DNA of 64,000 nucleotides from Umezawaea endophytica (GCF_025061645.1 NZ_JANYMP010000012.1:124001-188000); one strand, 5' to 3'; numbered from the stretch's first letter, positions 16,737-25,676 are shown. Notes: generated by a model from the letters alone, not told the origin. Made by a program: numbers and translations.

Positions 16737-18613
16737 CACCACGTCCTCCCCTGCGGTTCGCGTTCCGGGAGCAGCGAGCGCAGCAGCCGCACCGAGTTCG
16801 CGACGCTCTGCTCCCTGGGCAGCAGCGCGTCCTCGTGCTCGACGTACAGCACGCCGCGGAAGCCCTCGTCCAGCAGCGCCGCGACCACGCCCGGCCACGG
16901 CAGGTCGCCTGCACCCAGCGAGCGGAACCGGATCGCCGGGCCGGGCCCGTAGCGGGACCAGCCCGCGCCGGGTGGCCGGTCGGTCCCGGTCCAGCGCTGG
17001 AGGTCCTTGGCGTGCGCGGCCCCGAGCCGGGTGCCCCAGCCGCGCACGACCCGCACCGGGTCGTACCCGACGGCGGCGAGGTTCGCGACGTCCAGGCACA
17101 CGTCCACGTCGACCGCGTCCAGCACCGCCCGCGTGCTGTCCGGGTCGTAGGCCACCTGCTTCGGGTGCGGTTCGACGAGCACCCGCACCCCGTGCTCGGC
17201 GGCTAGGTCCAGCACCGGCGCGACGGCCTCGGCGAACGCCTCCACGTTGTCGGCCCAGGAAACCCCGCTGTGCCACCAGGACAGCCAGCGCGACAGGTCG
17301 GGGACGCCGAACATCAGCCGCACCCGCGGCGCGCCGAGGTCGGCGGCGATCCGGATCGCGTGCTCCGCGTGCCGCAGCGCGTGCGCCCGCTTCTCGTCCG
17401 GTGACCCGGCCAGCACGGGATCGGTGTGCGGACCGTGCGGCCCCAGCAGGAGCTGCGTGTCGCGGCTGTTGCTCACGCACGTCACGGCCAGGCCGCCGAG
17501 GGTGTCGCGGAGTTCGGACCGGTAGGCCGCGTCGGTCGCCCAGCGGTCGGCGTCCACCAGGCCCGACGTGGTGTCGGTCGGCAGGTCGACCGCGTCCACC
17601 CCGGTCGCGCGAGCCGCGTCCACCGCCTCGGGCAGGCTCCCGCCACCCCAGGCGGCGAGGCACAGCCCGAGCGCGATCGGACCGGTGGTCGTGGCAGGCC
17701 GGGCGGCCCCGCGCGGCGGATCGGCCAGGGTCAGCGTCCACGCGCAGTCGTTCAGCGCCCAGTCGGGCACCCCTTCCGCCAGCGCGGCCGCGATCGTCGC
17801 GTTGGGGTTGGTCACGGCGACGACCTCGCCCAGCACCTCGCCGCGGAACAGCTCCAGGAACTCGGGGCAGCCGAGGAAGACCCCGCCCCCCGCCGCCACG
17901 GTCCACTCACCCTCCAGGCCTGCGGCGGCCGCCGCGGCCCGGACACCGAGGCCGAGTTCGGCGATGGCCCCCGTTACCAGGTCGTGCGCCACGAGGTCGC
18001 CGTCCAGCCACGCCCGGCACACCACCGGTGCCAGCGCGGCCACGCCCGACTTCGGGTACGCCTGCCGCGCGAGGTCCCGCGCGGTCGCCACGCCGAAGTG
18101 CTTGGCCAGCACCGTGTCCGGCCCCCGGCCGTCCAGCGCGCGCACGGCGGCGCGCAGTCCGGACAGGCCGAGGTCGTACGCGCTGCCCTCGTCGCTGCCG
18201 AGGTACTCGCAGCTCCCGACCCGCACCGCGGCGGAACGGCCGTCACCCGCCAGGAAGCCGGACCCGGTGCCGCACACGACCGCGACACCCCGTCCGGCCA
18301 GCGGCGGGGCCACCAGCCACGGCAGGGCGTCGTTGGACACGACGACCCGCCCGCGCAGGCCCGCCCGTTCGGCGGTCCGGCGCAGGCGCTCCAGCTCCGA
18401 CCCCGGATCGCGGGGGTCCATCGTGGCCGTGGCGATCCAGCCCTCGCCGGGCACGCCGCCCAGCGAGGCGGCCAGGTCGGTGAACACCGACCGCAGCACG
18501 GAGTCGGCGTCCGGGCTGGACGCGGGGTTGACCGAGCCGTACCTGCGCCTGCCACCGGGTCCGGTCACCGCTGTCCCGGTCCCGCCCGCATCGATGGTCC
18601 ACCGTGGACTCAC
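16736..18613 (-). CDS. Fusion: BadF/BadG-type kinase domain + xylose-isomerase-like TIM barrel
   Basis: A 625-aa two-domain protein. Residues 1 to about 310 are an ASKHA ATPase/sugar-kinase fold of the BadF/NagK type: DAGGTGTAV phosphate-1 loop, VVCGTGSGFLAG, and the adenosine-site TVAAGGGVFLG. Residues about 330-620 are an AP-endonuclease-2/xylose-isomerase-like barrel with a full metal set: E481 (VEPHP), D508 (LDVAN), H534 (AAHAKD) and E592 (VEHED). GTG at 18613 overlaps the cyclase stop by 4 bp, and the downstream nucleotidyltransferase overlaps as TGATG. In context the two halves could phosphorylate and epimerise or isomerise a cyclitol between the cyclase and the nucleotidyltransferase. 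No frameshift or internal start divides them. Confidence 0.85.
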   Translation of the reverse strand: MSPRWTIDAGGTGTAVTGPGGRRRYGSVNPASSPDADSVLRSVFTDLAASLGGVPGEGWIATATMDPRDPGSELERLRRTAERAGLRGRVVVSNDALPWLVAPPLAGRGVAVVCGTGSGFLAGDGRSAAVRVGSCEYLGSDEGSAYDLGLSGLRAAVRALDGRGPDTVLAKHFGVATARDLARQAYPKSGVAALAPVVCRAWLDGDLVAHDLVTGAIAELGLGVRAAAAAAGLEGEWTVAAGGGVFLGCPEFLELFRGEVLGEVVAVTNPNATIAAALAEGVPDWALNDCAWTLTLADPPRGAARPATTTGPIALGLCLAAWGGGSLPEAVDAARATGVDAVDLPTDTTSGLVDADRWATDAAYRSELRDTLGGLAVTCVSNSRDTQLLLGPHGPHTDPVLAGSPDEKRAHALRHAEHAIRIAADLGAPRVRLMFGVPDLSRWLSWWHSGVSWADNVEAFAEAVAPVLDLAAEHGVRVLVEPHPKQVAYDPDSTRAVLDAVDVDVCLDVANLAAVGYDPVRVVRGWGTRLGAAHAKDLQRWTGTDRPPGAGWSRYGPGPAIRFRSLGAGDLPWPGVVAALLDEGFRGVLYVEHEDALLPREQSVANSVRLLRSLLPEREPQGRTW

Positions 18614-19758
18614 GATCTCTCCCTCGTCAGCGCCTCCCGCACCTCGGCGGAGGTGACGTCCTCCACGATGGCCGTGGTGCCCAGTTCCACCGGCAGCACG
18701 AACCGCAGGCTGCCGTCGCGGATCTGGCGGATCTTCGCCAACGCCCCGAGGACGTCGTCCACGTCGACCTCGACACCGAGGTCCGCCAGCGAGACGGGCA
18801 GCCCCAACCTCCTGATCAGCGCCACCACCCGGTCGGCCGTCGCCGGGTCCACGACCCCGCGGGACCTGGCCACGTCGACCGCGACCGCCATGCCGAACGC
18901 GACGGCCTCGCCGTGCAGCACCGGGCCGTAGTCCGTCACGGTCTCCACGGCGTGGCCGACGGTGTGGCCGAAGTTCAGCGGTCGGCGCAGGTCCACCTCG
19001 TACGGGTCCCTGCCGACCAGTTCGGTCTTGATCGCGCTGGCCGCGTGCACCAGCACGTCCACCGCGGGCGACCGGCACTCGACCAGGTCGTCCACGTTCC
19101 GCTCGATGTGCTCGAACAGCGCGGGCGAGGCGATCACCGCCTTCTTGACCACCTCGGCGAGCCCCGCCCTGGCCTGCCTGCGGTCCAGCGTGCCCAGGTA
19201 CTCCAGGCAGGAGATGACCGCGCGCGGCTGGTAGAACGCGCCCACCAGGTTCTTCGCCTCGCTGTGGTCGACGGCGACCTTGCCGCCGATGCCCGCGTCG
19301 ACCTGCCCCAGCAGCGTGGTCGGCATGTTCACGTACGGCACGCCGCGCATGTAAGCGCTTGCCACCCAGCCGACGGTGTCCGCTATGACGCCACCACCCA
19401 GTGCGACCACCACGTCGCGTCGGGCGAAACCCATCTGCGCCAACCAGTCCATCAGCTCGAACGCCGTGGTGGCGGTCTTGCTCTTCTCGCCGCTGGGCAC
19501 CGACGTGGTGCCGAGCAACTGGTCGTTCTCCCGCAGCGCCTCGACGATCCGGCCGGAGTGCAGCTCCGCGACGACGTGGTCGGTGATCACGACGGCTCTT
19601 CGGCCGTCGAGCTCGGCCAGCAGGGCGGTGATCGCCGCGTCGACGTCGGGAACCACGTCGATCCGGTAGGAGTCTTCACGGGTCACCTCGACCTGCACGA
19701 CGGAAGGCCCGTCCGGCAAGGGGATTCGATCGGTGACCAAGTAGTCGCGACTGTCCAT
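18610..19758 (-). CDS. Sugar-phosphate cyclase (DHQS-like; probable C7-cyclitol synthase)
   Basis: A 382-aa dehydroquinate-synthase superfamily enzyme using NAD and a metal. NAD site: SGEKSKT (about 89-95) and ALGGGVIADTVGW (119-131). Active site: GGKVAVD (158-164), AKNLVGAFYQP (168-178), GLAEVVKK (199-206), N262/H265/H269 in NFGHTVGHA, and H282 in HGEA. The widely conserved KTxxN reads K160-V-A-V-D164. The HTFSP pattern I recall for 2-epi-5-epi-valiolone synthases is absent. Given the pseudoglycosyltransferase neighbour, a sedoheptulose-7-phosphate cyclase, perhaps of the DHQS-like 2-epi-valiolone synthase type described from Actinosynnema mirum, is likely; authentic DHQ synthase is the alternative. 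ATG at 19758 has AAAGGAGA upstream. Confidence 0.85.
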   Translation of the reverse strand: MDSRDYLVTDRIPLPDGPSVVQVEVTREDSYRIDVVPDVDAAITALLAELDGRRAVVITDHVVAELHSGRIVEALRENDQLLGTTSVPSGEKSKTATTAFELMDWLAQMGFARRDVVVALGGGVIADTVGWVASAYMRGVPYVNMPTTLLGQVDAGIGGKVAVDHSEAKNLVGAFYQPRAVISCLEYLGTLDRRQARAGLAEVVKKAVIASPALFEHIERNVDDLVECRSPAVDVLVHAASAIKTELVGRDPYEVDLRRPLNFGHTVGHAVETVTDYGPVLHGEAVAFGMAVAVDVARSRGVVDPATADRVVALIRRLGLPVSLADLGVEVDVDDVLGALAKIRQIRDGSLRFVLPVELGTTAIVEDVTSAEVREALTRERS

Positions 19759-19816
19759 CTGTCTCCTTTCGGGGATCACCCGATAGGCACTGGTTGGCAG
19801 CTCGTCCGTGTCGGCG

Positions 19817-19851
19817 TTACGTTGGGTTCACAAGCGCTGAACCCAACGTAA
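19817..19851. promoter_or_regulatory. Perfect 14-bp-arm operator palindrome between the two cluster arms
   Basis: TTACGTTGGGTTCA (19817-19830), spacer CAAGCGC, TGAACCCAACGTAA (19838-19851). It sits in the 120-bp gap between the divergent cyclase and MFS genes, where one repressor could control both operons. The TetR gene at the far end of the + operon is the natural candidate. A hairpin role is less likely because both flanking genes point away from it. Confidence 0.7.
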
Positions 19852-19878
19852 CCCAATCAGTGAAGGGAGACAGTGTTG

Positions 19879-21054
19879 GTGAGTCCGCCGCCACCCCGTC
19901 CGAACACCAGCGGGTTGATCTTCGCCGCGACGAGTTGGGGACTGTTCTGGGGAGGCTGGGCCGGGCTCCTGCCCGAGGTCAAGGACCAGATCGGGGCCAC
20001 CGACTCGGAGTTCGGCCTCGCGCTGTTCGGCATCCCGTTCGGCGCCCTCCCCGCCATGGTGGTCACCGGAAAACTCGTGTCTCGATTGCGCGAAAGGGCA
20101 CTTCCGCTAGTACTTCTGGCCTTCGCCGTGGCGTGCGCGCTCCCCGGCTGGACGTACTCGCCGGTGGCGTTCGCGGCCTCCCTCGTCCTGGTCGGCGCGA
20201 CGTCCGGGGCCATCGAGGTCGCCCTCAACGCGACCACCGCCGCGCACGAGGCGAGGGACGGTGCCCGGCTGTTCAACAAGGTCCACGCCGCCACGCCGCT
20301 GGCGATGGTCGTCGCCGCGCCGTCGGTCGGCCTGGCGCGGCAGTTCGGGGCCTCGTCGCGCGAGGTGCTGTTGGTCATCGCCGCGCTCGTGCTGGTGAGC
20401 GCCTACCTGGCCGTCGACCGGTCCGGCTGGCGAACGCAACCGTCCACTTCGGACCCCGCCACTCGCGTTCGGGTGATGACGCCGCTGCTGGTCTCTTTCG
20501 GCCTGGTCGCGGCAATCGTCCTGTTCATGGAGAACGCCGTGGAGCAGTGGGGCGCGATCCACCTGGAGCAGAACCTCGGTGCGGGACCGCTGCTCGGCAG
20601 CGCCGCTCCCGCCGCGTACATGATCGGCCTGGCAGGCGGGCGGATGCTCGCCCAGTGGAAGGGCGAGCGCTTCTCCGGCCTCACGGTCGTCGTGTTCGGC
20701 AGCGTCCTCGGCGCGGTCGGCCTGGTGCTGGCGGTGGTCACCGAACCCGTCGGGCTGCCCGCCGCGTTCGCGCTGGCCGGCTTCGCGCTGGCGGGCGTCG
20801 GCCTGGCGCCCGCGGTGCCGACGTTGCTGGGCATGGCGGGCAAATCTGCCGACGACGAGGGCAGGCCCGCCGCGATCACCACCGTCACCACGATCTCCTA
20901 CCTGGGCTTTCTCGGCAGTCCGCCGGTCGTCGGCCTGATGGCGGCGGGCTGGGGCCTGTCCACCGCGTTCGCCGTGATCGCGGCGGGTGGCGTGGTGGTG
21001 GCCGTGGCGACGGCGCTGCTGCGCGTCCCGAAGCCGCAGGGCGTCGCCGGGTGA
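19879..21054 (+). CDS. MFS transporter, probable exporter of the cyclitol cluster
   Basis: A 391-aa major facilitator protein with about 12 membrane helices and a hydrophilic break near residue 195. The N-terminal ATSWGLFWGGWAGLLP helix and the Arg-rich loop LVSRLRERALP after helix 2 fit the MFS fold. GTG at 19879 lies 9 nt from GGGAG; GTG at 19873 is in frame but only 3 nt from it. It is the first gene of the + operon, and its stop overlaps the reductase GTG by 4 bp. Position next to the operator and in front of biosynthetic genes suggests efflux of the product. Uptake cannot be excluded. Confidence 0.88.
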   Translation: MSPPPPRPNTSGLIFAATSWGLFWGGWAGLLPEVKDQIGATDSEFGLALFGIPFGALPAMVVTGKLVSRLRERALPLVLLAFAVACALPGWTYSPVAFAASLVLVGATSGAIEVALNATTAAHEARDGARLFNKVHAATPLAMVVAAPSVGLARQFGASSREVLLVIAALVLVSAYLAVDRSGWRTQPSTSDPATRVRVMTPLLVSFGLVAAIVLFMENAVEQWGAIHLEQNLGAGPLLGSAAPAAYMIGLAGGRMLAQWKGERFSGLTVVVFGSVLGAVGLVLAVVTEPVGLPAAFALAGFALAGVGLAPAVPTLLGMAGKSADDEGRPAAITTVTTISYLGFLGSPPVVGLMAAGWGLSTAFAVIAAGGVVVAVATALLRVPKPQGVAG

Positions 21055-21944
21055 GGGCGCTGGTCGTCGGCAGCGGGTTCCTCGGCGCGGCGGTCGGCGC
21101 CCGGCTGCGGGCGCTCGACGTGGAACCCGTGGTGGCGTCCCGGCACCCGCCCGGCACGACCACGTCGTCCGGCCTGCCGTGGCGGGAACTGGACGTGCGC
21201 GATCCCGCGGCCTGCCGCGAGGTCGTGGCGGGCACTGACGCGCTGGTCGTCGTGCACGGCCCGTCGGACATCACCTGGTGCGAGCGGAACCCCGTCGACA
21301 CCGCCGCCGCGCACGCCGGGGGAGCGGCGAACATCGCGGCCGCCGCGGACGGCCGCCCGGTGCTGCTGATCTCCACCGACAACGTCTTCGACGGCACCCG
21401 CCCCAGCAGCGCCGAGACCGACGAGGTGTCGCCCGCGAACGCCTACGGCAGGGCGAAGTTGGTGGCCGAGCGGACGCTGCTCGACACCGGCTCCGCGCTG
21501 GCGCTGCGGGTGAGCCTGGTCTACGGCTGGGAACCCGACGGCATCCGGCCGAACTTCTTCACCACGTGCGTCCGGTCGCTGCGCGACGGCAGCGGCGTGG
21601 ACGTGCCGGATGACCACTGGAACACCCCGGTGCTGGTCGACGACGTGGCCGCGTGGACCGTCGCGCTGCTGCTCGCCGGGCGCACCGGGCTGCTGCACCT
21701 GGGCGGCCCGGAGCGGCTGACCCGGTACGCGTGGGCGCGGCGGATCGCGTCGGCCGTGGGCGCCGATCCCGCGCTGGTGCGCTCCCAACCGCGCGCCGAG
21801 GGCCACTACGCGAGCCGTCCCGTCAACGCCTGCCTGCACAGCACCAGAGCGCACGACCTTCCCGAGCTGAGCGCTCTCGCGCCGATGGGGGTGGATGCGG
21901 GAGCGGTCGCCCTGACCGAGAACGACGTCGTGGAGGACCGATGA
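21051..21944 (+). CDS. RmlD-like NAD(P)-dependent reductase (extended SDR)
   Basis: A 297-aa protein with the Rossmann loop VVGSGFLGAAVG at the N-terminus, LISTDNVFDG (about residues 103-112) and catalytic Tyr/Lys in AYGRAK (about 128-133). These are features of dTDP-4-dehydrorhamnose reductase relatives. Overlaps: GTGA with the MFS gene upstream and ATGA with the pseudoglycosyltransferase downstream. It may reduce a keto-cyclitol (valienone- or valiolone-like) or a sugar intermediate. The true substrate is unknown. The rest of a dTDP-rhamnose pathway is absent here, arguing against a rhamnose role. Confidence 0.85.
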   Translation: MRALVVGSGFLGAAVGARLRALDVEPVVASRHPPGTTTSSGLPWRELDVRDPAACREVVAGTDALVVVHGPSDITWCERNPVDTAAAHAGGAANIAAAADGRPVLLISTDNVFDGTRPSSAETDEVSPANAYGRAKLVAERTLLDTGSALALRVSLVYGWEPDGIRPNFFTTCVRSLRDGSGVDVPDDHWNTPVLVDDVAAWTVALLLAGRTGLLHLGGPERLTRYAWARRIASAVGADPALVRSQPRAEGHYASRPVNACLHSTRAHDLPELSALAPMGVDAGAVALTENDVVEDR

Positions 21945-23365
21945 GCAAGCACCTGTTCCTGGCCAGCAAGCGGGCCGTCGTCACGTACGCGCCCGACCCC
22001 GAGACCGGACTGCTCAAGGCGTGGCTGGCTCCCGGCGGCACCGGCAACGTCGTCGCCGAGCAGGCGGGTTACCTCGACGTGTCGTGGATCGTCAGCGCCG
22101 ACACCGACGACGACCACCTGGCGTCCGAGCAGAACCCCGACGGCCTGGTCACCGAACTCCCGTCGGGCCGCGAGATCACCGTGCACCCGTTGCGGCACAA
22201 CCGCGAGACGTTCCGGGTCGTGCAGGACTTCCTGACGGCCGAACTCATGTGGGCGGGCAACAACTACGGCTGGGACAGGTGGACGACGCCGACCTTCGGC
22301 GAGGAGACGCGCGCGGCGTGGCGGGCGTTCGACGAGTTCACCGAGGACTACGCCCGTGAACTGCTGGCGCGCTCCGCCGACGTGGCCGACCCGGTGTACC
22401 TGGTGCACGACTACCAGCTCGTCCGCGTGCCCGCCCGGATCAGGGAACAGCGGCCGGACGCGCCGATCCTGCACTTCGTGCACATCCCGTGGCCGTCGGC
22501 GGACTACTGGCGCATCCTGCCCAAGCCGATGCGCACCGGCATCATCGAGGGCATGCTCGCCTCCGACGTGATCGGCTTCTTCGCCGACCGCTGGTCGCGC
22601 AACTTCCTGGCCTGCGTGGAAGACCTGTTCCCGGACGCCGTGGTCGACCGCGCGGCGAGCACCGTCACGTGGCGCGGCCGGACCTGCCGGGTGAGCACGC
22701 AGGTGCTCGGCTACAGCCCGGAGACGCTGCACCGCAGGCGGTCCACCCTGCCCGACGGCATCGAGGAGTGGGCGGGCGACCACCGGCTGGTCGTCCACTC
22801 GGGACGGACGGACCCGATCAAGAACGGCTGGCGCGCGGTGCGGGCGTTCGTCCAGGCCGTCAAGGAGAACCCGGCCCTCGAAGGCACGCGGATGCTGGTG
22901 CGGATGAACCCCAACCGGCTCTACGTCGAGGCGAACTCCGACTACGTCCGGCGGGTCGAGGAGGAGGTGGCCGCCGCCAACGCCGAACTGGGGGCGGACA
23001 CCGTGCGCACCCACTGCGACAACGAGGTCAACCACAGCTTCGGCTGCTTCGAGCGCGCCGACCTGCTCGTGTTCAACTCGACCGTGGACGGGCAGAACCT
23101 CAGCGTGTTCGAGGCGCCGCTGGTCAACCGGCGCGACGCCGACGTGATCATGTCGGAGATGCTCGGCGCGGCCGAGGTGCTGTCGGAGGTGTGCCGCTCG
23201 GTCAACCCGTTCGACGTGTCCGAGCAGGCCGAGGCCATCGCGGCGGCGCTGCTCGCGTCGCCGGAGGAGCGGGCCGCGTCGGCGTCGAAACGCCGTGAGG
23301 CGGCCGAACCGTGGACGTTGGAGCGCTGGGTCGACACCCAGCTCGCCAGCCTCGGACTGCGCTGA
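21941..23365 (+). CDS. VldE/ValL-like pseudoglycosyltransferase (GT20, trehalose-6-phosphate synthase fold)
   Basis: A 474-aa GT-B protein of the OtsA superfamily. Landmarks: HDYQLV at 156-161, HIPWP at 181-185 (OtsA has HxPFP), SGRTDPIKN at 287-295 with R289 and K294 matching the phosphate-binding Arg/Lys of OtsA, RMNPNRLYV and NSTVDGQNLSVFEAP near the C-terminus. HIPWP, RTDPIKN and STVDGQNLS are, as I recall, typical of VldE/ValL. Those enzymes join an NDP-cyclitol to an aminocyclitol phosphate with a C-N bond, giving validoxylamine 7'-phosphate. The gene overlaps its neighbours by 4 bp and 1 bp. A true trehalose-phosphate synthase is the alternative but fits the neighbours poorly. Confidence 0.88.
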   Translation: MSKHLFLASKRAVVTYAPDPETGLLKAWLAPGGTGNVVAEQAGYLDVSWIVSADTDDDHLASEQNPDGLVTELPSGREITVHPLRHNRETFRVVQDFLTAELMWAGNNYGWDRWTTPTFGEETRAAWRAFDEFTEDYARELLARSADVADPVYLVHDYQLVRVPARIREQRPDAPILHFVHIPWPSADYWRILPKPMRTGIIEGMLASDVIGFFADRWSRNFLACVEDLFPDAVVDRAASTVTWRGRTCRVSTQVLGYSPETLHRRRSTLPDGIEEWAGDHRLVVHSGRTDPIKNGWRAVRAFVQAVKENPALEGTRMLVRMNPNRLYVEANSDYVRRVEEEVAAANAELGADTVRTHCDNEVNHSFGCFERADLLVFNSTVDGQNLSVFEAPLVNRRDADVIMSEMLGAAEVLSEVCRSVNPFDVSEQAEAIAAALLASPEERAASASKRREAAEPWTLERWVDTQLASLGLR

Positions 23366-24654
23366 TGCACCCCGTCACGGGGGTGAACCCGAAGGACGAC
23401 GCCTACTACGAGCTGGGCGACGTGCGGCTGGTGCGCGGCGAGGGCGTGCGGATGTGGGACTCCGACGGCCGCGAGTACCTGGACTGCGTGTCCGGCACGT
23501 TCAACCTGGTGCTGGGCCACAACCACCCGGCCGTCGTCGCGGCGATCAAGGGCCAGGTCGACGACCTGGTGTTCGCCAGCTCGTCGTTCCAGACCGACCC
23601 GACGAACCGGGTCATGCGGCAGCTCGTCGAGCTGACGCCGGACAACCTCACCAGGGTCAACCTGCGCAGCTCCGGCGGGTCGACGGCGAACGAGGGCGCG
23701 ATCAAGATCGCCCAGTGGCACACCGGCAGGAGGGATGTGATCGTCCCGTTCCGCGGTCACGTCGGGCAGACCGTCGCCGCCGCCGGGTGGAACGGCTCGG
23801 CGCGCATCCGAGCCCCGTTCCAGCAGCACATGCCTGGCGCGCTGCACGTGCCGGACCCGTACTGCCACCGCTGCTTCTACGCCCAGGACCCGGAGAGCTG
23901 CGGGAAGCTGTGCGTCGACCGGATCGACGACTTCATCACCTACGCGTCCACCGGCAGCGTCGCCGCGATGATCATCGAGCCGATCAGCGGTGTCGGCGGC
24001 AACGTCGTCCCGCCACCCGGCTACCTCCAGCGGCTCAAGGAGTTCTGCACCGAGCGGGAGATCGTGCTGATCTTCGACGAGAACCAGACGGGCCTCGGCC
24101 GGACGGGCTCGCTGTTCGCCGCCGACCACTTCGGCGTGGCCCCGAACATGATCACCGTGTCGAAGGGCCTCACCGGCAGCGGCCTGCCGCTCGCGGCGAT
24201 CATCACCGAGGAGGAGCTGGTGGGGATGCCGCGCAACCTGCACGGCTTCACCTACGGCAGCCACACGCTGTCCGCCGCCGCGGCCGTCGTGACGCTGGAC
24301 ATCGTGAAGCAGCCCGAGTTCCTGGCCAACGTCCGCGCCACCGGCGGGATCATCCTCGACCGGCTCACGGCGTTGAAGGAGCGCTTCGACTTCCTCGACG
24401 ACGTCCGCGGGGTCGGGCTGATGCTCGGTGTCGAACTGGCCGAACCCGACGGGTCGAAGTCCCCGCGACTGGCGACGGCGTTGAGCAAGGCGCTGGCCGA
24501 CCTCGGGGTGATCACGCGGGTGTCGGAGCACGGCCTCGGCAACGTGATCGAGCTGCGGCCACCGCTGGTGCTGACGATCGCCGACGCGCACCTGATCGCC
24601 GACCGGTTCGCCGAAGCACTGGAGTCCGTGTGGACCAGCTCGCCGTCGCGCTGA
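23365..24654 (+). CDS. Class III PLP aminotransferase (ValM-like role proposed)
   Basis: A 429-aa fold-type I aminotransferase. PLP residues are visible: D238 in LIFDENQTG and the Schiff-base K267 in TVSKGLTG. A Cys cluster, C167, C170, C179 and C183 (PYCHRCFYAQDPESCGKLC), occurs in a subset of class III enzymes. The start ATG shares a base with the pseudoglycosyltransferase TGA (TGATG), so translation is coupled. In validamycin biosynthesis ValM aminates validone to validamine, the acceptor for the pseudoglycosyltransferase, and that role is proposed. The amino donor and exact keto substrate are unknown. Confidence 0.9.
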   Translation: MHPVTGVNPKDDAYYELGDVRLVRGEGVRMWDSDGREYLDCVSGTFNLVLGHNHPAVVAAIKGQVDDLVFASSSFQTDPTNRVMRQLVELTPDNLTRVNLRSSGGSTANEGAIKIAQWHTGRRDVIVPFRGHVGQTVAAAGWNGSARIRAPFQQHMPGALHVPDPYCHRCFYAQDPESCGKLCVDRIDDFITYASTGSVAAMIIEPISGVGGNVVPPPGYLQRLKEFCTEREIVLIFDENQTGLGRTGSLFAADHFGVAPNMITVSKGLTGSGLPLAAIITEEELVGMPRNLHGFTYGSHTLSAAAAVVTLDIVKQPEFLANVRATGGIILDRLTALKERFDFLDDVRGVGLMLGVELAEPDGSKSPRLATALSKALADLGVITRVSEHGLGNVIELRPPLVLTIADAHLIADRFAEALESVWTSSPSR

Positions 24655-25604
24655 CCGCCGACGGTCCCCGCCTGACCCGCGAGCCGTTGGCGCGCAATGG
24701 GATGCCCGGTGTGCTGGTGCGCACCGAGCTGATGGGCGTGTGCCGGTCGGACCTCAAGGAGATCACCGGCGTGCGCGGCGGGCCGAGCCAGTTCGGCCAC
24801 GAGCTGGTCGGCGTGGTCGAGGACGGCGTCCTGCCCGTAGGCACGCGCGTCTGCCTCGACCCGAACGTGCCGGTCCGCCGGGGCAGCGGGTTCGCCCGCG
24901 AACTCTGGCTGTCCGGCACCGAGGAGGACCTGGTCCGCGCCCTGCCGCTCGCCCCGGAGGGGATCGACGCCCGGACGCTGGTGTTCGCCGAGCCCGCCGC
25001 GTGCGCCGCGCACTGCGTGGCGATGGCCGAACGGCACGCGGGCGCGCTGCCGCGCGCCGTCACGGTGCTGGGTGCGGGCATGGCCGGGGTGCTGATCGCC
25101 GGACTCGCGGACCTCGCCGGGGCGGAGGTCGCCCTGCGCAACCGGGGCCGCGACCGGCTGGACTTCCTGGCCGAGCGCGGGGTGCTGCCCGCGGCGGTCG
25201 GCCGTGACGTGCCACCGGACAGCCAGGACGTCGTGGTGGTCGCGACCAGCTTCGTCTTCCCGGACCTGCTCCGCGACGCGCTGGACCTGGTCCGGCCGGG
25301 CGGGGTAGTGATGCTCTACGGCGGCACCGCGGCCGGTGACCGCCTGCCGGACCTGGACTGCGACCTGGACACCGTGCGGCGCCGGGAGTCCGCCTGGATG
25401 GCGGGTTGGCGCGGGAAGCCGGTCGTCGTGGGCGGCAGCTACGGCACCGGTCCGGCGGACTTCCCGCGTGCCCTGTCGGCGTTGTCGGGCGGCCTCGCCG
25501 TGGAGCCGCTGGTGACGGGTGAGGTGGCGCTGGCCGACCTCCCGGAGGAGCTGCGCAGGCTGACCGCCGAGCGTGTGCTGGGCAAGGTCCTGGTGCGCCC
25601 GTAG
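24630..25604 (+). CDS. Zn-type medium-chain dehydrogenase/reductase (ValN-like role possible)
   Basis: A 324-aa MDR protein. The catalytic zinc ligands are GVCRSD (Cys, about residue 32) and FGHELVG (His-Glu, about 50), and the cofactor loop is TVLGAGMAGVLIAG (about 140-153). It is shorter than typical MDRs (about 345), and the four-Cys structural-zinc lobe appears missing. GTG at 24630 lies inside the aminotransferase gene (25-bp overlap), an extreme form of the cluster's packing. ValN, a cyclitol reductase of validamycin biosynthesis, belongs to this broad family, so reduction of an unsaturated or keto C7-cyclitol is plausible. Confidence 0.85.
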   Translation: MDQLAVALTADGPRLTREPLARNGMPGVLVRTELMGVCRSDLKEITGVRGGPSQFGHELVGVVEDGVLPVGTRVCLDPNVPVRRGSGFARELWLSGTEEDLVRALPLAPEGIDARTLVFAEPAACAAHCVAMAERHAGALPRAVTVLGAGMAGVLIAGLADLAGAEVALRNRGRDRLDFLAERGVLPAAVGRDVPPDSQDVVVVATSFVFPDLLRDALDLVRPGGVVMLYGGTAAGDRLPDLDCDLDTVRRRESAWMAGWRGKPVVVGGSYGTGPADFPRALSALSGGLAVEPLVTGEVALADLPEELRRLTAERVLGKVLVRP

Positions 25605-25676
25605 GCCGGGGAGCAGGGCGAACGGCCGGGTACGATGTGGCGGACCCCGTCACTTGGTCGGCACGGAGAGGACGCC

